DNA from: Endozoicomonas acroporae
GTDB lineage: Bacteria; Pseudomonadota; Gammaproteobacteria; Pseudomonadales; Endozoicomonadaceae
Reading direction: 5' to 3'
NCBI RefSeq assembly: GCF_002864045.1
Contig: NZ_PJPV01000049.1
Location: 1 to 54,968 of the forward strand
DNA: 54,968 bases
This document shows, one piece after another, positions 18,540-28,125 of the stretch. Below the pieces are notes generated by a model, which had not been told where the DNA came from, made no database searches, and saw nothing but the letters and a program-made list of their open reading frames with translations. Positions within the stretch are counted from its first letter, which is position 1. Every line of letters starts with the position of its first letter. The position numbers and the translations under genes were made by a program.

Positions 18540-18700
18540 GAGCCTGTCGGACTTAAGCGTCCGTAGCGAGGATTGCGAGAAATTGAGGATAAAAATTTCT
18601 GCTTCTGAGGAGAATAGCGGGGCTATTTGACGAAGAAGCAGGAATTTTTAGACCAATTTATCGCAACCGCAGTAGGACAGTCTTAAGTCCGGCAGGCTCT
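18540..18700. repeat. Family A palindromic element, copy 3 (complete)
   Basis: Ends GAGCCTGTCGGACTTAAG and CTTAAGTCCGGCAGGCTC. Inside, AAATTTCTGCTTCT pairs with AGAAGCAGGAATTT, followed by the shared apical AATAGCGGGGCTATT. It has the same plan as copy 2, with paired substitutions in both the outer and inner stems. It lies upstream of the HU gene, past the end of uspE. Confidence 0.85.
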
Positions 18701-18796
18701 AGAACAATATAGAAGTTTTTAGGCGCTTTATCCGGTTTCGTGACTGAATTATTTTGAGGTGGCTGCCAGGTGGGTACTGGCAGCTATTGTGTCGGC

Positions 18797-19657
18797 TTAT
18801 TTCCCCAGTTCGCGCTCCAGTGGGATCATGTGATGTTTTGGCTGCAGTACCAGAATATCGGTTTTGACCTCGGAGATCAGCTGTTCGGCGGTATTGCCAA
18901 TAGCCAGGGCGCTGATACCGGTTCTTGCGTGAGTGCCAAGAATCAGCAGTTTGGCATCAATGTCTTGCAGCAGCGCGGGGATCATGGTCTCGGTTGGACC
19001 GGGTTCAATATGGAAATAGTCTTCATTGAGATTGAACTCCCGGGCATATTCCTGACAATGCTTTTCGTAGTAGTCCTTGTCAGTCCGTCCATCACCGTGA
19101 TCCTGAATCGCCAGCATCGTTGTCGGGTAAGCGGTAGCCAGATGCAGCTCTGATGAGAACTCACTGGCGATGTCCGTCGCGTATTGCAGGATCGCCTGGT
19201 TAAGAATGCTGTGATAATGGTCTCTCGGGTCGGCGTTAATGGCCGCGAGGATTTTGCCTTTAGTCCAGTCACTATTATCCTGCACCAGCAGTACAGGAAC
19301 CCGGCAGCGGCGGAGGAGGCTCCAGTCTTCAGGCGTAGAAAAGGCTTTCTTGAGGGCGGTGATTAACTTGGCATCTTTGACTACCAGGTGGCAGCGTTCC
19401 ATCTGACGCACATGGATAATGGTTTCAATAACAGAGCCATTCCATGTTTCATGCAGATAAACCTCCTGACCCTCAGCCATCAGTGGCTCAGCCAGTGCTT
19501 CCAGGCGAACCATTGATTCACCATCGGCCCTGGGGTTTGGCGCAAGAATATGCAGGGCAGCACCGGTTACCCGGCAGATCTGGCTGGCCCGTTCAAGGGC
19601 AAGCTGCTGTTCCTTTCTGGTATCAACAACGACCAGAACCTTGGTAATTCCACGCAT
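18797..19657 (-). CDS. uspE: Universal stress protein E (tandem Usp domains)
   Basis: A 286-residue cytoplasmic protein of two fused Usp domains. It starts MRGITKVLVVVDTRKEQQLA with AGAGGAAA just upstream; the longer in-frame extension lacks a ribosome site. The second domain carries LLILGTHARTGISALAIGNT, the G-x2-G-x9-G(S/T)-type nucleotide loop, and ends KTDILVLQPKHH like E. coli UspE. In E. coli UspE affects motility, adhesion and stress survival; the molecular activity is not settled. Monocistronic. Confidence 0.9.
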   Translation of the reverse strand: MRGITKVLVVVDTRKEQQLALERASQICRVTGAALHILAPNPRADGESMVRLEALAEPLMAEGQEVYLHETWNGSVIETIIHVRQMERCHLVVKDAKLITALKKAFSTPEDWSLLRRCRVPVLLVQDNSDWTKGKILAAINADPRDHYHSILNQAILQYATDIASEFSSELHLATAYPTTMLAIQDHGDGRTDKDYYEKHCQEYAREFNLNEDYFHIEPGPTETMIPALLQDIDAKLLILGTHARTGISALAIGNTAEQLISEVKTDILVLQPKHHMIPLERELGK

Positions 19658-19832
19658 GGTTTTTCCTCTCTTGCTGATTATTCTGTTTGTTATAGTTCCA
19701 TCATGCATGAGCTTAACTGATGTTTTTATGATCTGGGTCAATAAAGTGTTGTGCAGTTAGGAGTATGCGGGTCTTATCTCCAAAAAAATGCATTAACAAA
19801 ATGTCACAGGTGCTCAAAGGAGGATTAAAAAG

Positions 19833-19943
19833 TTGATGTGGGCGGTGCTGATGCATCTGACTTTTGTCGCCTCAGCGTTCTTTATGGGTCTGCTCGATCT
19901 TCTGCTTCATAAGAAAAAGAAAGATATGGATGCCTCTCTTTAA
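19833..19943 (+). CDS. Small single-pass membrane protein (36 aa)
   Basis: A short reading frame: TTG at 19833 nine bases after a perfect AGGAGG (19818-19823), or ATG at 19836. Translation gives a Trp-led hydrophobic helix (WAVLMHLTFVASAFFMGLLD) followed by LLLHKKKKDMDASL, which is one membrane span with a positive, probably cytoplasmic, tail. The ribosome site is stronger than that of most genes nearby. It lies 52 bases upstream of miaE and may be co-transcribed with it. Function unknown. Confidence 0.6.
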   Translation: MMWAVLMHLTFVASAFFMGLLDLLLHKKKKDMDASL

Positions 19944-19994
19944 CGCTCTTGTGCCGCTCGTGTTACCATGCTGGCTCAGCCAGGTGAGCCAGTT

Positions 19995-20672
19995 ATGACC
20001 GATATTTCGCCCATTCTTGAATTCTTACCCTGTCCGAGCCCTGAGGCGTGGATTGAGGAAGCGCGCAAACCAGAGAATCTTGCGGTGATTCTGGTTGATC
20101 ATGCCAATAATGAACTGAAGGCCGCTCAATCAGCGATGGCGATAATGAGCCGTTATCGCACCGGGACGTTCGGCCGGGGTAACGGCCGCTGTGAACAGCA
20201 GAAAGGTGGGCTGCAACTCAGAATAGAAGATCAGCTAAGCCTGCTGAACAAAATGTCCAGACTGGCCCGTGAAGAGTTGCGGCACTACGAGCAGGTTCTG
20301 GCCATTATGACTCGCAGGGATATTCCCTATGTTTACCTGGAAGCCGGTCGCTATGCGGGGCAGTTAAGTGCTGCCATCAGAACGTTTGAACCATTCAGAC
20401 TGGTCGATACCCTGGTGATGGGAGCGTTTATTGAAGCCCGTTCCTGTGAGCGTTTTGCGGCACTCTCGCCATGGCTGGACGATGAATTGAAGAAGTTTTA
20501 TCGGTCATTATTGAAGTCTGAAAGTCGACATTTTCAGGACTATCTGGCACTGGCAGAGGCCATTAATGGTGGGTCAGTGGTTGACCGGGTGGCAATATTC
20601 GCCGGGATTGAACAGGATGCCATTGAGTCTCCGGACAAACTATTCCGTTTTCACAGTGGTGTGCCTGTCTGA
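19995..20672 (+). CDS. miaE: tRNA-(ms2io6A37) hydroxylase MiaE
   Basis: A 225-residue non-haem di-iron monooxygenase that hydroxylates the isopentenyl group of ms2i6A at tRNA position 37. The start at MTDISPILEFL has AGGTGAG eight bases upstream. Ferritin-like iron ligands are visible: ILVDHANNELKAA, LAREELRHYEQV and FIEARSCERF, with late SLLKSESRHFQDY supplying E...H. The stop codon lies inside a family-A-derived mini-palindrome, so the C-terminal residues GVPV come from or border the repeat. Confidence 0.92.
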   Translation: MTDISPILEFLPCPSPEAWIEEARKPENLAVILVDHANNELKAAQSAMAIMSRYRTGTFGRGNGRCEQQKGGLQLRIEDQLSLLNKMSRLAREELRHYEQVLAIMTRRDIPYVYLEAGRYAGQLSAAIRTFEPFRLVDTLVMGAFIEARSCERFAALSPWLDDELKKFYRSLLKSESRHFQDYLALAEAINGGSVVDRVAIFAGIEQDAIESPDKLFRFHSGVPV

Positions 20673-20721
20673 GAATATTGGTGCCATCCTCGCTACGGGC
20701 GCTATTCTCGGACAGGCTCCT
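20664..20721. repeat. Family A mini-palindrome overlapping the miaE stop codon
   Basis: CCTGTCTGAGAATA at 20664 and TATTCTCGGACAGG form a 14-bp stem (one mismatch or G-T) around a loop that still contains CATCCTCGCTACGGGCGC, the reverse complement of the left part of family A copy 2. It therefore looks like an element with its middle deleted. The miaE TGA is at 20670-20672, within the left arm. It can act as a terminator stem. Confidence 0.75.
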
Positions 20722-20813
20722 GGCTGTCTTTGCTTTTAAATAAACGTCCGGGGGATAAAAAAAGGGAAATAAATGTCCAACTGGGTTATCGAAAACTGAA
20801 TTGGAATGACAAC

Positions 20814-22826
20814 ATGTATAATGCAGTTTCCAGTCCTGATAGCCGGAGCACATTCACCGGTACGACGCTCTCTGGCCCTGATGCCAGGGATAAGTCGTCA
20901 GCCTCTGTTTTTCCTGCCTTGCCAAAAGCTCCTGCCCACAACCACCCTGTCACTTCCCTGACGAAAAGAGCCATTGCACCATCATGGAATCGTAACCCAC
21001 GCGCCTTGCCGGAAAACTGGCAAAGGCAATGTGTCTCTGGAATCCTGAATGGAAAAATTCTCGCCATTTCAGGATTGCTGCAACGGGGTGCCGATGTTAA
21101 TGGCGACCTCTCCGAGCAGATTGCAACATTGGATCAACAACCTGTCAACATTCACGGGACGTCCTCTTATGTTATAGCCCGTCTGGGCAGGACTATTAAG
21201 ATGGGTGCTCAGTGCACCCCACTCTGGCTGGCAGTAGGGGCTGGCAAGCTTGAAGTGGTAAAACTTCTGCTGTCTAAGGGGGCATTCCCTGACGCAAAGG
21301 GCTCTCTCTATGGACCTCTTGTGATGGCCGCCGTGTCAGGGCATCTGGAGATAGTCAAGGTTCTGCTGGAATATAATGCAGACATACAGGCTGGTAGTAC
21401 CACAGGTTTTATTTCTCCACTGTACTGGGCCATTCATGCTGGCCATCAGGATGTGGTGGAGTGTCTGAAAAAGAACGGTGCCCGGTTGCAAGTCGGTTGC
21501 CCGGGCATGGATGCTCTGATTTATCAATCAGCCAGAATGGGATCGACCAATTTAATCGAGTATCTGCTCAATCTCGGCGAGCACATTGATAACCACAGTA
21601 CCGGTCAGCGTACCCCGGTTTATGTCGCGGCAATCAATGGCCATTTCGAGCAGGTCAAGTTACTGCTCGAGCGAGGTGCAAACAATAGCCATGGCGAAAC
21701 CGGCAGTAAAACCTTGATCTGGGCTGCCTGTCGCAGCGGCAACCTGCCAATGGTCAAATATCTGCTTGATCAGGGGGCGGATATCAACGCCGGATGCGGT
21801 AATACATACTCCCAGACAAACCCGCATCCCCTTGAGGCAGCGGCCCATTCTGGTAATGTGCAACTGTTGAGGTTCCTGCTGGAGCGCCTGAATCTGAATC
21901 TTGACACTCCCCACCTCAGCGCCACTCTGTTCCGGCAAGCTGCTGAGGGTGGCAAAGTGGTGATGATGAGTTACATTGCCAACAGGGCAGCCATCAACGT
22001 TAATGGGGCGGGTTACGATTCCCCGATCTCTGCTGCGGCCCGCAGTGGCTCAATCGCAGCTGTAATGTGGCTACTTGACAGGGGGGCAGACATTGAAGCC
22101 AACTGCTCAGGCCAGCAAACTCCGTTGTGTCAGGCCTGCGCCAAGGGGTACTTTGAACTGGTCAAACTCCTGCTGGAAAAAGGCGCAGATATTAATGCCA
22201 ACGTCAGGCTCGATACGCCTATTGTTGAGGCTGCATCGAAGGGGCACCTTGAGCTGGTCAAGTATCTGGTTCATAAATCCGCAGCAATTGATGCGGATTC
22301 TTTGCTTTTTGTCGTCGCCCTGGGAGGTCGCTGCCACGTACTGGAATACCTGTTTGAAGAGCACACAATACTGCAGCTGATCAAACCGTCACACGTTTCA
22401 TCGGCGCTCATTCATGCGTCAAGTCAAGGCCACCTGAACGCGGTAAAGTACCTGCTCGGCGCATTCGAGACCCATTTCAGTACTGCGCCCGGGCCTGACA
22501 TCTCTGAACTGCTCTGGAAGGCGTGCCAAGGTGGGCATATTGATGTGGTGAAGTATCTTGTTGAACTGGGGGCTGACGTTAATGTGGAAAGCCGGAACTT
22601 TGGCAGCGCGATCTGGACTGCATCAGATTATGGTCATCTGGATACCGTTATGTACCTGCATCAACAGGGTGCCGACATTCGCTACTCAAACCCTGCTAAC
22701 AATACAGATGTACTTTCCATTGCTGAGAAAATGGGGCATCTGGATGTTGTTCAATATCTGCAGCAATTTAAGGTGACCAGCAGTTTTAGTCGGAAACCTT
22801 GGGGTGTCATCGATAAGTCAAAATAA
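20814..22826 (+). CDS. Ankyrin-repeat protein
   Basis: A 670-residue protein (start at the ATG giving MYNAVSSPDSR; an upstream TTG would add 28 residues without a good ribosome site). After a polar, Ser/Pro-rich head of about 80 residues there are roughly 15 ankyrin repeats, for example TPLWLAVGAGKLEVVKLLLS, TPVYVAAINGHFEQVKLLLE, and SAIWTASDYGHLDTVMYLHQ near the end. No enzymatic domain, signal peptide or membrane segment is visible. Ankyrin arrays mediate protein binding and are abundant in symbionts and intracellular bacteria; a host target is inference. Confidence 0.93.
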   Translation: MYNAVSSPDSRSTFTGTTLSGPDARDKSSASVFPALPKAPAHNHPVTSLTKRAIAPSWNRNPRALPENWQRQCVSGILNGKILAISGLLQRGADVNGDLSEQIATLDQQPVNIHGTSSYVIARLGRTIKMGAQCTPLWLAVGAGKLEVVKLLLSKGAFPDAKGSLYGPLVMAAVSGHLEIVKVLLEYNADIQAGSTTGFISPLYWAIHAGHQDVVECLKKNGARLQVGCPGMDALIYQSARMGSTNLIEYLLNLGEHIDNHSTGQRTPVYVAAINGHFEQVKLLLERGANNSHGETGSKTLIWAACRSGNLPMVKYLLDQGADINAGCGNTYSQTNPHPLEAAAHSGNVQLLRFLLERLNLNLDTPHLSATLFRQAAEGGKVVMMSYIANRAAINVNGAGYDSPISAAARSGSIAAVMWLLDRGADIEANCSGQQTPLCQACAKGYFELVKLLLEKGADINANVRLDTPIVEAASKGHLELVKYLVHKSAAIDADSLLFVVALGGRCHVLEYLFEEHTILQLIKPSHVSSALIHASSQGHLNAVKYLLGAFETHFSTAPGPDISELLWKACQGGHIDVVKYLVELGADVNVESRNFGSAIWTASDYGHLDTVMYLHQQGADIRYSNPANNTDVLSIAEKMGHLDVVQYLQQFKVTSSFSRKPWGVIDKSK

Positions 22827-22862
22827 GTGACATCCGATGTCACAGTGGTACCTGATTTTTCG

Positions 22863-23321
22863 TCAGACTATACCTGAGCGTTTATTTGCGATGATAAGTC
22901 CTGCAGCGGATTGACTCTGTGCAGGCTGGTTTTCAGTGTTAGAGGGGGTCGGTGGGGCTGACGTTTGAGTGGGAAAAATTTTGTTCATAAACACGTGGGC
23001 AGCCAATGTGATGGTTCCTGAAATCACTGCCTGGGCAAAGAAAGACAGATTTTGATGTTCGCCACGTAGTTGCTGATAATTGATCCATTGACGGGTATCG
23101 TTAGCAAAGTAGTGTTGGTCTAAAAAATCTGCGGCAGGTTGGTTGAAGTATGATTGAACACTATCGGTCGCCAAGGCAGTCAAGCAACCAAAACTATACG
23201 CCAAAGTACTATACGCAACGAACTTAACTGCCTTGGCAGCCGTTGATTCTAAGGACCAGGGCTCTTGGGAATTACCTGGCTGTCTTGTCGCAGGAGTATT
23301 GGTGATGTGACTGGAAAACAT
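22863..23321 (-). CDS. Small membrane protein with two hydrophobic segments
   Basis: A 152-residue protein I do not recognise. Two hydrophobic stretches, about residues 36-54 (FVAYSTLAYSFGCLTALA) and 96-116 (FFAQAVISGTITLAAHVF), flank a polar region of about 40 residues. The C-terminal 40 residues are Pro/Gln/Ser-rich. The ATG at 23321 follows AAGAGG. It is convergent with the ankyrin gene and may be a helical-hairpin membrane protein. Confidence 0.6.
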   Translation of the reverse strand: MFSSHITNTPATRQPGNSQEPWSLESTAAKAVKFVAYSTLAYSFGCLTALATDSVQSYFNQPAADFLDQHYFANDTRQWINYQQLRGEHQNLSFFAQAVISGTITLAAHVFMNKIFPTQTSAPPTPSNTENQPAQSQSAAGLIIANKRSGIV

Positions 23322-23456
23322 GATCAAATCCTCTTAATTTATGTAAGATTATTTCTTCTGACAATATCAGAGGGGCATTTGTTCAATTTTTGAAAAAAAT
23401 TATTGTTTTCATGCCGATTCCAGGGCATCGGGCGCAGTAACATTTTTACTCGCAGA

Positions 23457-24188
23457 TCATGGATGTATTATCGGGAAAGCATCCAGCGTTATGCCATTGC
23501 TGTCCAGCTCAATCTCCCAGCCCTTATTCGTCCAGTCACCCAATACATAGCGTTTGCCGGTCCCATGTTTTAAGGCGACTTCATGGATGTCCGGGCGGTG
23601 CGTATGGCCGTGGATCAAGGTATCTACTTCGAACCTTTCCATCGCCTCAACAACTTCGGATCGCGTAACATCCATAATGTCCAGCGCTTTTCCGATTTTG
23701 GCCGCTTTGCTTTTTTGCCGGATTTTGCGGCCCAGATTCTTGCGGTAAGACAAAGGAGTCATACGCAGTAAAGCCATCACCAGGGGATTACGGATAATTT
23801 TTCGGTAGCGCTGGTACTGCTTGTCTTCAGTGCAGAGTGAGTCACCGTGCATCAGCAGAATTTTCTGGTTATTAATCGTGATCAGTGTCGGGTCTTTCAG
23901 CCACTGTGCGCCGGTGGCCTGCAGGAAGGTTTTCCCGATGGCGAAATCCCGGTTGCCGGGCATCAGGTACAGGGCCCTGCCGCTGTTGGTATACTGTCTG
24001 AGTCGCTGGGCAATATCGTGTTGAAAGTCATCCATGGCATCATCCCCGACCCAGTATTCAAAGAAGTCACCCAGAATATAGAGGGCATCAGCCTGCGGGG
24101 CGCGATCGGCCAGATAATGGCAGAACGCCCGGGCAACCGCCGGGCATTCTGGTGTCAGGTGAAGGTCTGAAATAAACAGCGCCTTCAT
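23457..24188 (-). CDS. lpxH: UDP-2,3-diacylglucosamine diphosphatase LpxH
   Basis: A 243-residue calcineurin-like metallophosphoesterase that cleaves UDP-2,3-diacylglucosamine to lipid X in lipid A synthesis, at the inner face of the membrane. The metal motifs are complete: FISDLHL, LGDFFEYWVGDD, PGNRDFAIG, LMHGDSLC and HGHTHRP. Its ATG overlaps the ppiB stop (TGATG), so translation is coupled. The ppiB-lpxH order is common in gammaproteobacteria. Confidence 0.95.
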   Translation of the reverse strand: MKALFISDLHLTPECPAVARAFCHYLADRAPQADALYILGDFFEYWVGDDAMDDFQHDIAQRLRQYTNSGRALYLMPGNRDFAIGKTFLQATGAQWLKDPTLITINNQKILLMHGDSLCTEDKQYQRYRKIIRNPLVMALLRMTPLSYRKNLGRKIRQKSKAAKIGKALDIMDVTRSEVVEAMERFEVDTLIHGHTHRPDIHEVALKHGTGKRYVLGDWTNKGWEIELDSNGITLDAFPIIHP

Positions 24189-24697
24189 CAGGCGGTTTCC
24201 ACGTTCTCAAGCACTTCTGCGGACTCAATCACCACGTCTTCTACCGGAACATCCTGGTGGCCAGCACGGAAAGTGGTTTCAACACCTTTGATCTTGTTGA
24301 CGATATCCATGCCTTCAGTCACTTTGCCGAAGACACAGTAACCCCAGCCATCACTGGTTTTGCCGCTGTGGTTAAGGAAGTGGTTGTCTTTGACATTAAT
24401 AAAGAACTGGGCAGATGCCGAGTGCGGGTCCATGGTTCTGGCCATGGCAATCGTCCCGGTTTCATTCTTCAGGCCGTTATCGGCCTCATTGTCGATGGGC
24501 ATCCTGGTTGATTTTTGCACCATGCCAGGTTCAAAGCCGCCGCCCTGGATCATAAAACCATCGATAACACGGTGGAAAATGGTGCCATTAAAATGGCCGC
24601 TATTCGTATACTCAATGAAATTGGCAACGGTTTTTGGTGCTTTTTCAGCATCCAGGTCCAGTTTGATATCACCGAAATTGGTGTGTAATACGACCAT
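24188..24697 (-). CDS. ppiB: Cyclophilin-type peptidyl-prolyl isomerase B
   Basis: A 169-residue cytoplasmic cyclophilin (prolyl cis-trans isomerase). It starts [15 protein letters not shown]; the ribosome site GGTGA precedes adjacent ATGs at 24700 and 24697. Active-site segments: [40 protein letters not shown] and [17 protein letters not shown]. There is no signal peptide, so this is the cytoplasmic PpiB rather than periplasmic PpiA. First gene of a two-gene operon with lpxH. Confidence 0.95.
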   Translation of the reverse strand: MVVLHTNFGDIKLDLDAEKAPKTVANFIEYTNSGHFNGTIFHRVIDGFMIQGGGFEPGMVQKSTRMPIDNEADNGLKNETGTIAMARTMDPHSASAQFFINVKDNHFLNHSGKTSDGWGYCVFGKVTEGMDIVNKIKGVETTFRAGHQDVPVEDVVIESAEVLENVETA

Positions 24698-25021
24698 CAT
24701 GTGGGTCACCACTGTTGTTAAATAACGTCTGTTACAAACGTCCACAGACTCTGGGAGCGTCAGGAAAACCAGGGATTCTAGGTGTTTCTCGTACCCGTGT
24801 AAAACCTATTCGTTAAACCACGGGCTGAATACTGATAGTCAATACGATCTATTATTGTCTGTTAAGGCTATCTGTCGGTAAAAAGTGACGCTATACCTGG
24901 TAAATTCTCCTGGCAGGATAATGAGTTATTTTCCAGCATTGGCAGATATGGTAGTCTCAGCCGATTATGGCGCAGGTGTCTAAACCCACGCCAGTAACCT
25001 CTCATAGATGCATCAGTGACA

Positions 25022-26692
25022 ATGACTGCTACCGAAAAAGCCAGAAACTTTCTGGAACAGATTATTGAAAAAGACTTGGCAGAAGGCCGGGTCAGCCGTA
25101 TTCATACCCGCTTTCCTCCAGAGCCGAATGGTTTTCTTCATGTTGGCCACGCTACTTCTATATGTCTGAACTTTGGTCTGGCAGAAAAGTACCAGGGTGA
25201 GTGCAACCTCCGTTTTGACGATACCAACCCGGAGAAAGAAGAACAGGTCTATGTGGACGCCATTCAGGAAGATATCCGCTGGCTGGGCTTCCAGTGGTCC
25301 GGTGAGGTTCGTTATGCCTCCAGCTATTTTGACCAGTTTTATGATTGGGCTCTGCACCTTATTCGTGAAGGCAAGGCCTACGTGGATCATCAGGACGCTG
25401 AAGCCATGCGCGTTAACCGGGGTGATTTCAATAAGCCCGGTGTGGAGAGCCCGGCCAGAAACAAGTCTGTCGAAGAAAACCTGGCTGAATTTGCCAAAAT
25501 GCGGGCTGGTGACTACGAAGAAGGCAAGGCGTCCCTGCGGGCCAAAATCGATATGCAGAGCCCCAATATGAACATGCGGGACCCGGTTCTCTATCGGATT
25601 CGCAAGGTGCCTCACCATCAGACCGGCGACAAGTGGTGCATTTACCCCAGCTATGACTTTGCCCATGGCCAGGAAGATGCCATTGAGCATATTACCCACT
25701 CTATCTGCACCCTGGAGTTCCAGGATCACCGTCCTCTCTATGAATGGTTCCTGGATAACCTGCCGGTTCCGGCCAGACCCCGACAATATGAGTTTGCCCG
25801 TACCAACCTGAATTACACGGTGACTTCCAAGCGCAAGTTGAAGAAGCTGGTGGATGAAGGTGTGGTGAATGGTTGGGATGATCCCCGAATGCCAACCATC
25901 TCCGGTATGCGTCGTCGTGGTTATACCCCGACTTCCATCCGCCGCTTTTCCGAGATGGTGGGTGTAAGCCGATCCGATGGCACCGCTGATGTGTCCATGC
26001 TGGAACATGCCATTCGTGATGACCTGAACACCAATGCTGCCCGAGCCATGGCGGTACTCTCGCCTTTGAAGCTGGTGATTCAGAACCTGCCGGAAGGCGA
26101 GGTGCAGGAGATGGCGGCGGCGGCACATCCAAATCGTCCGGAGCTGGGGCAGAGAACCCTGCCGTTTACCCGGGAAATCTATATCGATCAGGAAGACTTC
26201 ACCGAAGATACCACCTTATCCCGCAAAAAGTTCAAGCGCCTGGTAATTGGTGATTATGTTCGTCTCAGAAGTGCCTATGTCATTAAGGCAGAAGCAGTGA
26301 TCCGTGATGAGAGTGGCAATATTGTTGAAGTTCATGCCTCTTATGTGCCGGGTACGGTAGGGGAAGATCCACCGGAAGGTATTCGTCCTCGTGGCGTTAT
26401 TCACTGGGTTTCGGCGACTCACGGCCAACAGGCTGAATTGAGAATTTATGATCGTCTGTTCAGCCATCCGGCACCGGATCGTGGTGAAGAGGACTTTCTG
26501 AGTCATGTGAATCCGGACTCCCTGAAGGTGACTCAGGCATGGGTTGAGCCATCGCTGGTCAATGCGGCACCGGAACAGTCCTTCCAGTTTGAGCGTGAAG
26601 GTTACTTTGTCGCAGACCGCCGTGACCACTGCGCCGAACACCCGGTGTTTAACCTGACCATTGGTTTGAAAGATACTTGGGCCAATAAGTGA
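25022..26692 (+). CDS. glnS: Glutaminyl-tRNA synthetase
   Basis: A 556-residue class I synthetase that charges tRNA-Gln. The HIGH motif is PPEPNGFLHVGHA and the KMSKS motif appears as TSKRKLKKL (E. coli has MSKRKL). LEFQDHRPLYEW and DDPRMPTISGMRRRGYTP follow the E. coli enzyme closely, and the length is normal. The start is ATG 25022 or GTG 25016; neither has a clear Shine-Dalgarno. The divergent gap to ppiB is about 320 bases. cysS follows after 18 bases, indicating an operon. Confidence 0.95.
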   Translation: MTATEKARNFLEQIIEKDLAEGRVSRIHTRFPPEPNGFLHVGHATSICLNFGLAEKYQGECNLRFDDTNPEKEEQVYVDAIQEDIRWLGFQWSGEVRYASSYFDQFYDWALHLIREGKAYVDHQDAEAMRVNRGDFNKPGVESPARNKSVEENLAEFAKMRAGDYEEGKASLRAKIDMQSPNMNMRDPVLYRIRKVPHHQTGDKWCIYPSYDFAHGQEDAIEHITHSICTLEFQDHRPLYEWFLDNLPVPARPRQYEFARTNLNYTVTSKRKLKKLVDEGVVNGWDDPRMPTISGMRRRGYTPTSIRRFSEMVGVSRSDGTADVSMLEHAIRDDLNTNAARAMAVLSPLKLVIQNLPEGEVQEMAAAAHPNRPELGQRTLPFTREIYIDQEDFTEDTTLSRKKFKRLVIGDYVRLRSAYVIKAEAVIRDESGNIVEVHASYVPGTVGEDPPEGIRPRGVIHWVSATHGQQAELRIYDRLFSHPAPDRGEEDFLSHVNPDSLKVTQAWVEPSLVNAAPEQSFQFEREGYFVADRRDHCAEHPVFNLTIGLKDTWANK

Positions 26693-26710
26693 AGAAAGGA
26701 TACCGATAAA

Positions 26711-28093
26711 GTGCTGCAGATTTATAACAGCCTGACCCGCAAGAAAGAGCCGTTTACCCCACTGGATGGCAATCACGTGCGCATGTACGTCTGTGGTATG
26801 ACGGTCTACGACTACTGTCATATTGGTCACGCTCGTACGGTAACGGCGTTTGATGTGGTGGCTCGTTATCTCCGTGCCCGTGGTTATGATCTGACCTATG
26901 TTCGCAATATTACGGATGTGGATGACAAGATTATTCGCCGGGCGGCCGAAAATGGTGAGGATTTTATGGCCCTGACCGATCGTATGATCGCTGCCATGCA
27001 GGAAGACTTCCAGCGATTGGGTAACCTGCCACCAGACCAGGAGCCCAGGGCCACCGAATTTGTACCGGGCATGGTGGAAATGATCGAGCAGCTGATCGGT
27101 AAGGGGTTTGCCTACGCACCAGGTAACGGGGATGTCTATTACCGCGTTCATAAGTTTGCGGATTACGGCAAGCTGTCCGGCAAGGTGCTTGAAGAGCTTG
27201 AAGCGGGTGCCCGAATTGAGGTGCAAGAGCAAAAAGAAGATCCACTGGATTTTGTTTTGTGGAAAGCTGCCAAGCCCGGTGAGCCCAGCTGGTCATCGCC
27301 CTGGGGTGAGGGGCGTCCGGGCTGGCATATTGAGTGCTCTGTTATGGGTAAATGCTGCCTGGGCGATACCTTCGATATTCATGGTGGCGGTTCAGATCTG
27401 AAGTTCCCTCATCATGAGAATGAGATTGCCCAGAGCGAAGCGTGTAACGACGCCAGGTTTGTGAATACCTGGATGCACTCTGGCGCAATCCGCATCGATA
27501 ATGTGAAGATGTCCAAGAGCCTTGGTAACTTCTTTACCATTCGGGAAGTGCTGGATAAGTACGATGAAGAAGTGGTTCGCTACTTTATGATCTCCAGCCA
27601 CTACCGCAGCCCGATCAACTATTCCGAAGATAGCCTGAAAGAGGCGTGCGTGCGTCTTGAGCGTCTGTACACCGCGTTACAAGGGCTTGACCTGGAAGGG
27701 GTGTCCGCAGCAGAAAATAATGAGTTCGAGCAGCGGTTCTTCAAGGTTATGGACGATGACTTCAATACCGCAGAAGGGCTTGCCGTATTGTTTGAGCTGG
27801 TGCGTCACCTTAATACCGTGCGCAGTCAGGACGAATCTGCCGCCCTGCCACTGGCTGCCCTGCTGGTTAAGCTTGGTGGGGTTCTGGGTATTCTGCAGCG
27901 GGATCCGGAAGTGTTTCTGAAATCCGGTGCGGATGTGGATGAAGCGATGATTGAAAGCATGATTGAGCAACGCAACAATGCCAAAAGGCATCGTGATTTT
28001 GCTGAAGCAGATCGTATCCGTGATGAGCTTGCTGCCCGGGGAGTAATTCTTCAGGACAGCAGAGAAGGTACAACATGGCGGATTGAGCGTTAA
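26711..28093 (+). CDS. cysS: Cysteinyl-tRNA synthetase
   Basis: A 460-residue class I synthetase, with start GTG at 26711 and AAAGGA upstream. Motifs: [17 protein letters not shown] (zinc Cys and HIGH), GWHIECSVM and FPHHENE (remaining zinc ligands) and [10 protein letters not shown]. The length is as in E. coli. It is co-transcribed with glnS. The 3' end faces an unrelated gene 32 bases away, and I see no terminator between them. Confidence 0.96.
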   Translation: MLQIYNSLTRKKEPFTPLDGNHVRMYVCGMTVYDYCHIGHARTVTAFDVVARYLRARGYDLTYVRNITDVDDKIIRRAAENGEDFMALTDRMIAAMQEDFQRLGNLPPDQEPRATEFVPGMVEMIEQLIGKGFAYAPGNGDVYYRVHKFADYGKLSGKVLEELEAGARIEVQEQKEDPLDFVLWKAAKPGEPSWSSPWGEGRPGWHIECSVMGKCCLGDTFDIHGGGSDLKFPHHENEIAQSEACNDARFVNTWMHSGAIRIDNVKMSKSLGNFFTIREVLDKYDEEVVRYFMISSHYRSPINYSEDSLKEACVRLERLYTALQGLDLEGVSAAENNEFEQRFFKVMDDDFNTAEGLAVLFELVRHLNTVRSQDESAALPLAALLVKLGGVLGILQRDPEVFLKSGADVDEAMIESMIEQRNNAKRHRDFAEADRIRDELAARGVILQDSREGTTWRIER

Positions 28094-28125
28094 GGTCAAT
28101 TTATACGGCTGGCGGCTTATTGCTG

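Noticed and set aside
25013..26128. Long open frame on the minus strand opposite glnS
   Set aside because: It mirrors the glnS codons, has no ribosome site, and glnS is a certain full-length gene.
26216..27232. Long minus-strand frame across the glnS-cysS junction
   Set aside because: Antisense shadow of two confident synthetase genes; no recognisable protein motif.
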